Shown here: piece by piece, positions 1 to 5,267 of the stretch
Layout of the letters: each line of letters starts with the position of its first letter
How positions within the stretch are numbered: position 1 is the stretch's first letter
Origin: Acidobacteriota bacterium
Lineage (GTDB): Bacteria > Acidobacteriota > Terriglobia > Terriglobales > Acidobacteriaceae
Direction of reading: 5' to 3'
Assembly: GCA_003225595.1 (NCBI GenBank)
Contig: QIAR01000009.1
Location: 2,607 to 16,074 of the forward strand
Length of the DNA stretch: 13,468 nt
Notes under the pieces: model-generated
Database searches by the model: none
Seen by the model: only the letters and a program-made list of their open reading frames with translations
Told to the model about the DNA's origin: nothing
Made by a program: the position numbers and the translations under genes

Positions 1-865
1 GCAACTCGTCGAGCGAATTGTGAAACAGCGAGCCACAGATTCGCTCGATTGGCCACGAGCAATGCGGCGAACCGATGCCGAAGTGCCGGATGGCTGGTGC
101 TGGACGAGTTTGGATACGTTAATCATAGATGGCCCGCAAAACGGTCTCTATAAACCATCTTCGGAATATGGGGAAGGCGGATCGCCGATCATCCGAATAG
201 AGGATTTCCAAAATGATTCTGTGCGAACTCGGACAGAATTATCGAAGCTGAGAGTCAGCAAACAGGAGGCAGACAAGTACGCGGTTCACCCAAATGATTT
301 GGTGATAAATCGCGTAAATAGTCCATCTCATATTGGCAAATGCCTTCTCGTTCCGCCGAATCTCTGTCCTGCCGTTTTTGAATCCAATATGATGCGCATC
401 ACGCTTTCACCAGAAATCAGCCCAGTATGGGTCGCCACGTACATTCGCAGCGATGGCGGAAGAGCTAGATTGACTGCCGATGCGAAATGGGCAGTAAACC
501 AGGTGAGTATCAATCAGACCGATGTCGTGACTACTCCGGTTCCCATTCCATCGCGAAGGGAGCAAGACGAAATCGTCCGCCGTGTAGAAGCACTCTTCGA
601 ACTTGCTGATGCGATTGAAAAGCGAGTGGCTGCTGCATCGCTGCGCGCGGAAAGACTGACGCAGGCGATTCTCGCAAAGGCATTTCGAGGCGAACTCGTG
701 CCTACGGAAGCGGAGCTTGCGCGACATGAGGGTCGGGAGTATGAACCGGCGTCGGTGTTGCTGGAGAGGATAAGGAGCAATGTGAGCGGCAACGGAGACA
801 ACGTGGGTCGAAGAGCGCGCAATAAAAGCCGACTAAAGCACGGGAGCAAGCCACCCAAACATTGA
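1..865 (+). CDS. hsdS: Type I restriction-modification specificity subunit HsdS, 5'-truncated by the window edge
   Basis: HsdS supplies DNA target recognition for a type I restriction-modification complex with HsdM and HsdR. The reading frame is open to the left edge; a GTG at 20 is only an internal codon, because the residues before it (QLVERIVKQ) look like the central conserved helix that precedes the second target recognition domain. From GTG20 (281 codons) the second recognition domain starts near DGWCWTSL (about residue 24) and runs to about 175. The conserved C-terminal helical region follows, with REQDEIVRRVEALF, then RAERLTQAILAKAFRGELV and a YEPASVLLERIR motif, all typical of the family. 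A basic tail of roughly 25 residues ends the protein. Only about the C-terminal half is visible, and hsdM and hsdR would lie upstream outside the window. No partner follows downstream, so this is probably the last gene of its operon. The family assignment is secure; the DNA target cannot be predicted. Confidence 0.93.
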   Translation, partial: QLVERIVKQRATDSLDWPRAMRRTDAEVPDGWCWTSLDTLIIDGPQNGLYKPSSEYGEGGSPIIRIEDFQNDSVRTRTELSKLRVSKQEADKYAVHPNDLVINRVNSPSHIGKCLLVPPNLCPAVFESNMMRITLSPEISPVWVATYIRSDGGRARLTADAKWAVNQVSINQTDVVTTPVPIPSRREQDEIVRRVEALFELADAIEKRVAAASLRAERLTQAILAKAFRGELVPTEAELARHEGREYEPASVLLERIRSNVSGNGDNVGRRARNKSRLKHGSKPPKH

Positions 866-1155
866 TATGCCGCGACCTACGATCTAATAGCCCACGGAAT
901 GTCTCCATCACTCGTCAACCTCCTGAAACGGTGACTTCATTAGTGTGCCACTTTCCTCGCGCCGTCGCGGCCCCTCCTGGTGCACTGTCCATGGATCATG
1001 GTGTTCTGTATGAGGATACGCATGGGTTCGTTCCCAGTCCCCCTTTGACAGTTCCCGCCGCAGTCCTATACTGAGAGTACCTAGCCATCTAACCCGTTTT
1101 CCATGCCCCAAGACACCAGTCCAAGGACTCTCTCCAATCAGTAACAAAGAAAGAG
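866..1155. other. Intergenic region between hsdS and the coiled-coil gene
   Basis: I recognise no gene here. The short frames on either strand have no credible ribosome-binding site or recognisable protein. The stretch contains a strong-looking promoter at 1045-1072 and a 5-bp inverted repeat AGTCC-AA-GGACT at 1118-1129, inside the presumed leader of the gene starting at 1156. No poly-T hairpin follows hsdS. Confidence 0.5.
1045..1072 (+). promoter_or_regulatory. Near-consensus sigma-70 promoter
   Basis: TTGACA at 1045-1050 is a perfect -35 hexamer. A 16-nt spacer separates it from TATACT at 1067-1072, one base from the TATAAT consensus. Transcription would start near 1079, giving a leader of about 77 nt before the ATG at 1156. 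This is the best promoter match in the window and supports the small gene downstream as real. The match is seen directly; promoter activity is inferred. Confidence 0.6.
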
Positions 1156-1440
1156 ATGGAGAAGCTTTTTGCGGGACAAAGAGAAGAAGTGGAGCAGCTT
1201 CTGGCCGATCAGGCCAATACTATTCTCGAAGCCGTTGATGAGCTTGTGGAGAAAAAGATGGACAAGAAGCTGGATGAAAAATTCAATCCAGTCATTACGA
1301 AATTGGGTGCGGTTCTGAAAAAATTCGAAGACCATCGCGACGAAGATATAGCCGGCGCTGAACAACTCCGCCGGCACGATGATCAATTGCAAGATCACGC
1401 AGTTCGAATCAAAAAACTGGAAGCGATCCGCAATCCATAG
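1156..1440 (+). CDS. Small charged coiled-coil protein, unknown function
   Basis: A 94-residue protein very rich in Lys, Glu, Asp and Gln, with no predicted membrane segment or signal peptide. Heptad-like spacing of Leu, Ile and Val runs through most of the chain, for example residues 10-50 (VEQLLADQ, ILEAVDELVEKK) and again near the C-terminus (QLQDHAVRIKKLEAI), so an elongated helical or coiled-coil fold is likely. I do not recognise a named family. Support for a real gene comes from the near-consensus promoter ending 84 nt upstream, purine-rich sequence AAAGAAAGAG directly before the ATG, and the lack of any alternative start back to an in-frame stop near 1090. Codon use is more AT-rich than in the purine cluster, which may mean horizontal acquisition. 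It could be an accessory-region protein linked to the neighbouring restriction locus, but nothing shows this. Confidence 0.55.
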   Translation: MEKLFAGQREEVEQLLADQANTILEAVDELVEKKMDKKLDEKFNPVITKLGAVLKKFEDHRDEDIAGAEQLRRHDDQLQDHAVRIKKLEAIRNP

Positions 1441-1737
1441 CTAATCACAGACTCTCGGCCTATGCTCGTGAAGAAGTGCGACAACGGCAAAAAGGAAATC
1501 AAGAAAGGGAACGATGAAAGTGGTCGTTGGTCTCGGCTGGCCTGACTACTCCTTTTGCAGGCGATGTGGAAAGCCGATGATGGCATTCCTCAAGAAGCGA
1601 AAACTTCTTAGCCCGACGGGAAAAACCGGTTAGGGCTCCTCAGCCCTCTTCTCTTCACTTCGCTCTGCATGTCCGCTGCCTGGCGGCTATTTTCGTTTGG
1701 CTGAATGCACCGCGTCCGCCTGGTCCTTTCAGGGTTC
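1441..1737. other. Intergenic region with no recognised gene
   Basis: This stretch separates the coiled-coil gene (plus) from the DUF2784 gene (minus), so it lies between convergent genes. No supportable coding region was found. The only structure noted is a short perfect inverted repeat at 1632-1647. Confidence 0.5.
1632..1647. terminator. Short hairpin between convergent genes, weak terminator candidate
   Basis: AGGGCT-CCTC-AGCCCT forms a perfect 6-bp stem with a 4-nt loop. It is followed on the plus strand by CTTCTCTTC, a pyrimidine run rather than a true T-tract. Its place between two convergent genes fits a terminator, but the weak tail keeps confidence low. Confidence 0.3.
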
Positions 1738-2103
1738 CTACCCACCAGCGAGCCGTCGGCGTTGGAAACGCACGGCATGGATGCTCAGATTGATGACGCA
1801 GATACCGATGCCGCAGCTGGTGAGCAGACCGGGCGGTATGTTCGGATAGACCAGGGCATCAAGATAGTGCAGTAGGAATCCGCCCCGGTATGGGGCAACG
1901 CCCGCCCGAGCCTCCAGCCAGTTTTCCGCCCAGGTCAGCGGACAGGTCCAGGGCAGGATCTGGATCAGAATGCCCCACACCACGGAGCCAAGGTGCAACC
2001 ACTGCAAGACCAGACGGCGACGTGTGACGGTGGCGCCGAATACGATCCACAGGATGAATAGCAGATGCAACCCCAGGATTACGTCTGCTAATGCGGAATA
2101 CAT
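1738..2103 (-). CDS. DUF2784 family membrane protein
   Basis: A 121-residue predicted inner-membrane protein matching the DUF2784 pattern as I remember it: an N-terminal MYSALADVILGLHLLF helix, then a second helix with WLHLGSVVWGILIQ, the signature PWTCPLTWAENWLEARAG, then GGFLLHYLDALVYP and a final hydrophobic helix. Function of the family is unknown. I chose the ATG at 2103-2101 because family members begin exactly at this MY-x-x-LAD motif. The frame stays open for another 40 codons upstream, but those residues are not membrane-like and not conserved in my recollection. No strong Shine-Dalgarno sequence precedes either this start or the upstream Met (GTAACTACC region). The chain ends in a basic FQRRRLAGG tail. 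It stands alone, convergent with the coiled-coil gene, and has no obvious link to purine metabolism. Confidence 0.8.
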   Translation of the reverse strand: MYSALADVILGLHLLFILWIVFGATVTRRRLVLQWLHLGSVVWGILIQILPWTCPLTWAENWLEARAGVAPYRGGFLLHYLDALVYPNIPPGLLTSCGIGICVINLSIHAVRFQRRRLAGG

Positions 2104-2483
2104 ACTGCTATTTTGCACTAGGGTAGTTACCGAGATCATCTTGTTTGCGGAGTGAGCTTTTGGCAAATGAAAATCTGAGGTACGTACCAGGACGCAGCCG
2201 GGTAGAGTTGTGCGGGCCCGCAAAACTGGCGGTTGATGCCAGGCTCATTGGAGGCAAAGTTTTTGGGCAACTCAACGGAATTTGTTGTTTAGCGGCGCCC
2301 CAAGACTCGCACGAGCCGTCAGTGCTGCCGAAATGGAGTGCTACTCAACATCGGCATGCAATAATTGGTCGATCGCAGCCTCTGGGATATACCGGATGAA
2401 TTCTTATCGGAATCAGTGGTTCCATTATCGGAGTCAGTGGTTCAATTCTGACTAACAAGCACGGTTGAAAGGACAACGGCAAC
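2104..2483. other. 380-bp intergenic region containing a tandem repeat
   Basis: This lies between the divergent DUF2784 gene (minus) and the deaminase remnant (plus), so it should carry both promoters. An 84-codon plus frame at 2145-2399 resembles no family I know and I do not call it. The clearest structure is the 21-bp tandem repeat at 2404-2445. No convincing -35/-10 pair was found for either gene. Confidence 0.5.
2404..2445. repeat. Two-copy 21-bp tandem repeat, operator-like
   Basis: The unit at 2404-2424 is repeated directly at 2425-2445 with 19 of 21 bases identical (differences at 2412/2433 and 2423/2444). The core shared by both is TCAGTGGTTC. The first unit contains an imperfect palindrome GGAATCA-G-TGGTTCC (7-bp arms, one mismatch). 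A period of two helical turns would place bound proteins on the same DNA face. It lies 39 bp upstream of the deaminase remnant start, a usual position for an operator. Protein binding is inference. Confidence 0.5.
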
Positions 2484-2919
2484 ATGGTTTCGGCGGATCA
2501 GTTTCTCGAAGCCGCGATAGAAGAAGCGCGGCAGAAGGCGGCATACCCATCGTTCGGTAGTCGTACATCGCGATATGATCATCGGTCGTGGCCACAACCG
2601 CCGTGTCCAGAGAGGAAACGCGATCTTACACGGTGAAATGGACGCCCTCGAGAATGCCGGGCGACAGCCTGCCTCCGTCTATCGAGAGTGCGTTCTTTTC
2701 ACGACACTTTCGCCGTGCTCAATGTGCTCCGGGGCCATTCTCTTGTATGCAATTCCCCGCGTCATCGTCGGCGAGAACAAAACGTTCATGGCTGAGGAGG
2801 AACTTCTCCGCTCCCGCGGTGTCTCGATCGAGGTCTTGCAGAACCAGGAATGCATCCGGCTCATGGAGGAGTTTATCCGGTGCAATCCCAGACTTTGGAA
2901 CGAAGACATCGGAGTGTAA
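2484..2919 (+). pseudogene. Fcy1-type cytosine deaminase, frameshifted near the N-terminus
   Basis: The intact C-terminal part (2575-2919, 114 codons) matches the fungal Fcy1-like cytidine/cytosine deaminase family, which hydrolyses cytosine to uracil with a zinc-bound water. It shows GRGHNRR, the zinc ligand and proton shuttle in LHGEMDALENAGR, the zinc cysteines in TTLSPCSMC, and the closing NEDIGV. The N-terminal helix is also present, from ATG 2484 (MVSADQFLEAAIEEAR), but in another frame. A third frame at 2531-2551 encodes AEGGIPI, the expected next segment. Going from frame one to two fits a loss of about 10 nt near 2529. Going from two to three fits loss of one G near 2552 (ATCG-TTCGG where ATCGGTTCGG would restore PIGSVVVH). 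A purine-rich AAAGGA lies upstream of the ATG. A truncated product from the ATG at 2575 would lack the first core strand and helix, so it is unlikely to work. Either a recent pseudogene or sequencing/assembly indels. Confidence 0.75.
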
Positions 2920-2934
2920 CGTGAACCGTCACGT
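2919..2934. terminator. Perfect inverted repeat at the deaminase stop codon
   Basis: ACGTGA-ACCG-TCACGT is a perfect 6-bp inverted repeat with a 4-nt loop, beginning at the last base of the TAA stop. There is no T-tract, so an intrinsic terminator is doubtful. It may instead be a protein-binding palindrome or a simple 3'-end hairpin. Confidence 0.3.
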
Positions 2935-3202
2935 GAGTGGAATCGTTTCCGGGAGGCCCTTGGTGGAATTCGCTTCGGATACTCTCCGTAGTACCCAACT
3001 AAAATTTTGCCTGAGTCACTTGAAATGGGTAGGTAGGTATTAACGGTCCGGAACTCTGGATTGAATTCCACTTACTTGGCCGAGAATCACAGGATAGCTC
3101 CGGAAGCGGTGCGATACCGGCCTAGATCTGGCCCGGCTTGGGGTTTCAGATGTATTCGAACATGACTAGCCAGCATGGGGGTCAGTTCTGAGGCGCATTA
3201 TG

Positions 3203-3400
3203 CTATCTGTGCCTAAGCCACGGAATTAGTTGAGACCACCCCAGAATCGTTACGATTACGCCTGCGACGTAGACGGCAAGGCCGTCATTCTTAACGATTG
3301 CTGATATCAGAACTACTGGACCAAGCAGAGATAAGATCGCTGGCCACAATGGCACACCGCTGGGTGAGCCCCCATCGCGTTGCGGATCAAAAAGGGACAT
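3203..3400 (-). CDS. Small two-helix membrane protein, unknown function
   Basis: A 65-residue protein with a hydrophilic N-terminus (MSLFDPQRDGG), a hydrophobic segment at about 17-36 (PLWPAILSLLGPVVLISAIV), a short KNDG turn, a second hydrophobic segment at about 41-59 (LAVYVAGVIVTILGW) and a basic WLRHR end. The positive-inside rule suggests both ends are cytoplasmic. I chose the ATG at 3400-3398 because a clean GGAG lies 5 nt before it (plus-strand CTCC at 3406-3409). The frame extends 48 codons upstream, but that part is not protein-like. A plausible promoter (TTGCGG, 17 nt, GATAAC on the minus strand) sits directly upstream. No family recognised. The ribosome-binding site, promoter and membrane pattern together argue that it is real despite its size. 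Confidence 0.6.
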   Translation of the reverse strand: MSLFDPQRDGGSPSGVPLWPAILSLLGPVVLISAIVKNDGLAVYVAGVIVTILGWSQLIPWLRHR

Positions 3401-3419
3401 ATATTCTCCAAGGGAATGT

Positions 3420-3448
3420 GTTATCCGTCGAGCGGGGTTCGGCCGCAA
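3420..3448 (-). promoter_or_regulatory. Candidate promoter for the 65-aa membrane protein
   Basis: On the minus strand, TTGCGG (plus 3443-3448) and GATAAC (plus 3420-3425) are separated by 17 nt. A start near 3413 would leave a short leader of about 12 nt containing the GGAG ribosome-binding site. Both hexamers are only partial consensus matches. Confidence 0.35.
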
Positions 3449-3660
3449 ACAAATCCCGCTGGTTCGCAGGTCGCACGCAGCTTGGACTCCGGCAGACGCA
3501 GCGTGTCCAAAGCCAGTTCCGCCTTGCGTCTTGGACGGAGTCACGGAGTACAGGGTGCTGTAGCCTTACCCGCGCTGCTTCCTGACGATCCGAACGGTTG
3601 CTCTCCAGTACGAGATATTTGACCGACGGATTGCTCGTCCCCGGACTGCAGCCCACATCC

Positions 3661-3679
3661 GGGAAATGCACCATTTCCC
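3661..3679. terminator. Perfect 8-bp hairpin, terminator or operator candidate
   Basis: GGGAAATG-CAC-CATTTCCC is a perfect 8-bp stem with a 3-nt loop. On the plus strand TCAGTTTTCG follows, a weak T-tract with four Ts in a row. It lies about 50 bp before the candidate promoter of the creatininase-family gene. It could insulate that gene from upstream transcription or act as a binding palindrome. Confidence 0.35.
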
Positions 3680-3728
3680 TCAGTTTTCGTCCGGGACTTG
3701 AGCCAAGGGCCCATTGGGCGAAAACCGT

Positions 3729-3760
3729 CCTTGCTGGAGTTCGTCTTCAGCAAGGATAAT
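3729..3760 (+). promoter_or_regulatory. Candidate promoter overlapped by an 11-bp inverted repeat
   Basis: TTGCTG at 3731-3736 and GATAAT at 3755-3760 are separated by 18 nt, a moderate sigma-70 match with a start near 3767 and a leader of about 48 nt. The same DNA carries an inverted repeat: CCTTGCTGGAG (3729-3739), a 5-nt loop, CTTCAGCAAGG (3745-3755), paired over 11 positions with one G-T wobble. An inverted repeat spanning the -35, the spacer and the first base of the -10 element is where a repressor operator would be expected. The repeat is seen; both functions are inferred. Confidence 0.35.
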
Positions 3761-3814
3761 CCCTCTACTCGAAGATTTTACGATGGTGAAGAATCGCTTC
3801 CGAGGAGCGCGGCA

Positions 3815-4654
3815 ATGGACATTTTTTTGCGTTTGGCGACGGCTGGCTTGATTCCACTGGCGATGGGTATCTTCACCGCACCGTCGCCGGATTCCTCTGT
3901 GCTGATGGAGGAGATGACCTTTACCGAGGTGCGAGACGCGATCAGGAGGGGCAAAACCACGGTGCTGATCTTCAACGGAAGCACGGAAGCCTCTGGCCAG
4001 CACTTGGCCTTAGGCAAACACGTTTACCGAGCACGCTATTTGGGCGAGCGCATCGCTCGCGAGCTAGGCAACGCCTTGGTGGCACCGGTCATGCCGTTCG
4101 CGCCCACCACCGACGAAATGCGCTTCCCTGGCACCATCAACCTTTCGCGCGGGACCTTCTCTCGGGTAAACGAAGAGGTGGCTGACAGCATGATGAGGGC
4201 GGGTTTCAAATACGTTATCCTTATGGGCGATCACGGGGGCAACCAGGCACCGCTCAAGGCTCTGGCCCCCAAGCTCGATGCGAAGTATCGCTTTCAGGGT
4301 GTGCGTGTGTTCTATTCCAGCGACGCCTACCTCAAGTCCGATCGCGAGATCGAAGCCTACCTTATGGAACACGGTTTTCCGGTCAGCCGCCACGCTGGCG
4401 TGGCTGACACCTCCGAACTGTGGGCCGTGAATGCCAAGTACGTCCGCCCCGACAAGATTGTCGTGGGTGGTCCGGTGCCGTCTGCTGGCAGTCCTCTGGC
4501 ACTGGGCGCTGCCGGCGTGGAGGGCGATCCGCGCAAGTCTTCTCAGAGAATTGGGAGAATGTTTATGGAGTGGAAAGTCAAGAATGCGGTCGCCGAAATT
4601 CGCGAGCTGATCCAGAACTCAATGGCGCATAGGGAAAGTTCACCACAAAGGTAA
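3815..4654 (+). CDS. Creatininase-superfamily amidohydrolase, variant metal-ligand subgroup
   Basis: A 279-residue member of the creatininase/creatinine amidohydrolase superfamily, metal-dependent enzymes that open cyclic amides or cleave related C-N bonds. I chose ATG 3815 because GAGGAG lies 7 nt before it and a hydrophobic N-terminal stretch (about residues 8-22, ATAGLIPLAMGIF) follows, perhaps a signal peptide or anchor. The frame extends 39 codons further upstream, so a longer form cannot be excluded. Landmarks are STEASGQHLALGKH (56-69), MGDHGGN (137-143), HAGVADTS (193-200) and GVEGDPR (234-240). In classical creatininase the first motif reads roughly E-x-H...D and the later acidic ligand is Glu. 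Here the second position is Ser60, the Asp is His69 and the Glu is Asp198. I recall a subgroup with this GKH pattern, of unknown substrate. Its position just before guaD suggests, but does not prove, a role in purine-related ring metabolism. Confidence 0.82.
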   Translation: MDIFLRLATAGLIPLAMGIFTAPSPDSSVLMEEMTFTEVRDAIRRGKTTVLIFNGSTEASGQHLALGKHVYRARYLGERIARELGNALVAPVMPFAPTTDEMRFPGTINLSRGTFSRVNEEVADSMMRAGFKYVILMGDHGGNQAPLKALAPKLDAKYRFQGVRVFYSSDAYLKSDREIEAYLMEHGFPVSRHAGVADTSELWAVNAKYVRPDKIVVGGPVPSAGSPLALGAAGVEGDPRKSSQRIGRMFMEWKVKNAVAEIRELIQNSMAHRESSPQR

Positions 4655-4724
4655 GTAAAAGAGATTTCAGATGTGGCAGTAAAAGTTTTGTGTATCCTTG
4701 AGCGCCGGCAGAGCCGAGCCGAGC

Positions 4725-4743
4725 GACCGGCAAAGATCCGGTC
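4725..4743. promoter_or_regulatory. Inverted repeat upstream of guaD
   Basis: GACCGG-CAAAGAT-CCGGTC is a perfect 6-bp inverted repeat with a 7-nt centre, ending 46 nt before the guaD ATG. The 135-bp gap between the creatininase-family gene and guaD is the only sizeable gap in the cluster, so it is the natural place for a control site of the guaD-xdh operon. No convincing -35/-10 pair was found. It may equally be an RNA hairpin in the leader. Confidence 0.3.
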
Positions 4744-4789
4744 CCGCAGAAAGCGTCCTGCTGTCCGCAAGGTAAGGCGCGCAACCATC

Positions 4790-5257
4790 ATGTCGAATCG
4801 CTTCATGGCGAGGGCCATCGAACTCTCGCTCGAAAATGTTCGATCTGGAAAAGGTGGGCCCTTCGCCACGGTCATCGTGGAAGATGGAAAAATCATCGCG
4901 GAGGGCACCAACCAGGTCACTTCTAGCAATGATCCCACTGCGCACGCGGAGATCGTCGCCATCCGCGAAGCTTGCAAGAAACTTGGAACTTTCCAGCTTA
5001 CCGATTGTGAGATTTACACGACCTGCGAGCCTTGTCCTATGTGCCTTGGCGCCATCTACTGGACACGGCCTGCACGGGTTTATTTTGCCAACACTGCTGA
5101 AGACGCGGCAACAATCGGATTTCGCGATGCCTTCATTTACGATGAGATACGCCAGCCGCTCACCCGCCGGCGGATTCCGATGATTCCGCTCATGCGCGAC
5201 GAGGCCCAGCAAGCCTTTCGCGCCTGGGAGGAAAAGAACGATAGGATTCCCTACTGA
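4790..5257 (+). CDS. guaD: Guanine deaminase, GuaD (cytidine-deaminase fold)
   Basis: This enzyme hydrolyses guanine to xanthine and ammonia in the cytoplasm, feeding the xanthine dehydrogenase encoded next. The 155-residue protein matches Bacillus subtilis GuaD (156 residues from memory) almost end to end. It has GGPFATVIV (22-30), NDPTAHAE with His52 and Glu54 as zinc ligand and proton shuttle, and CEPCPMCLGAIYW with zinc ligands Cys82 and Cys85. GFRDAFIYDEI follows, where Asp113 corresponds to the second catalytic acid of the Bacillus enzyme as I recall it. The C-terminal aromatic tail (AFRAW...IPY) is the part that swaps between subunits in that dimer. I chose ATG 4790 rather than the frame's earlier start at 4673 because homologues begin here; a TAAGG lies about 12 nt upstream. 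The stop is 10 nt before the Mo-subunit gene, consistent with co-transcription. Very similar tRNA adenosine deaminases are excluded by the FIY and C-terminal motifs. Confidence 0.92.
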   Translation: MSNRFMARAIELSLENVRSGKGGPFATVIVEDGKIIAEGTNQVTSSNDPTAHAEIVAIREACKKLGTFQLTDCEIYTTCEPCPMCLGAIYWTRPARVYFANTAEDAATIGFRDAFIYDEIRQPLTRRRIPMIPLMRDEAQQAFRAWEEKNDRIPY

Positions 5258-5267
5258 GAATCTCGAG

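Larger units (their letters stand above)
3401..3814. other. 414-bp intergenic region between divergent genes, with two hairpins
   Basis: It separates the 65-aa membrane protein (minus) from the creatininase-family gene (plus). I see no supportable gene; the antisense frames at 3387-3674 and 3541-3753 resemble nothing I know. It holds a candidate minus promoter at 3420-3448, a perfect 8-bp hairpin at 3661-3679, and an 11-bp inverted repeat embedded in a candidate plus promoter at 3729-3760. Confidence 0.5.

Noticed and set aside
862..1147. Short frames on both strands between hsdS and the coiled-coil gene
   Set aside because: Pro/Arg-rich nonsense-like translations with no motif; the promoter at 1045-1072 overlaps them.
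2588..3043. Plus-strand open frame of 151 codons overlapping the deaminase remnant
   Set aside because: The overlapping frame carries the conserved HGE and PCSMC deaminase motifs; this one is Arg/Ser-rich with no family resemblance.
3117..3136. Bulged hairpin around CCGGCC-TAGATCT-GGCCCGG
   Set aside because: Only 6 bp with a bulge in GC-rich sequence and no T-tract on either side; too weak to call.
3387..3753. Two minus-strand frames (3387-3674 and 3541-3753) in the divergent intergenic region
   Set aside because: Neither has a ribosome-binding site or recognisable motif, and candidate regulatory hairpins lie within them.
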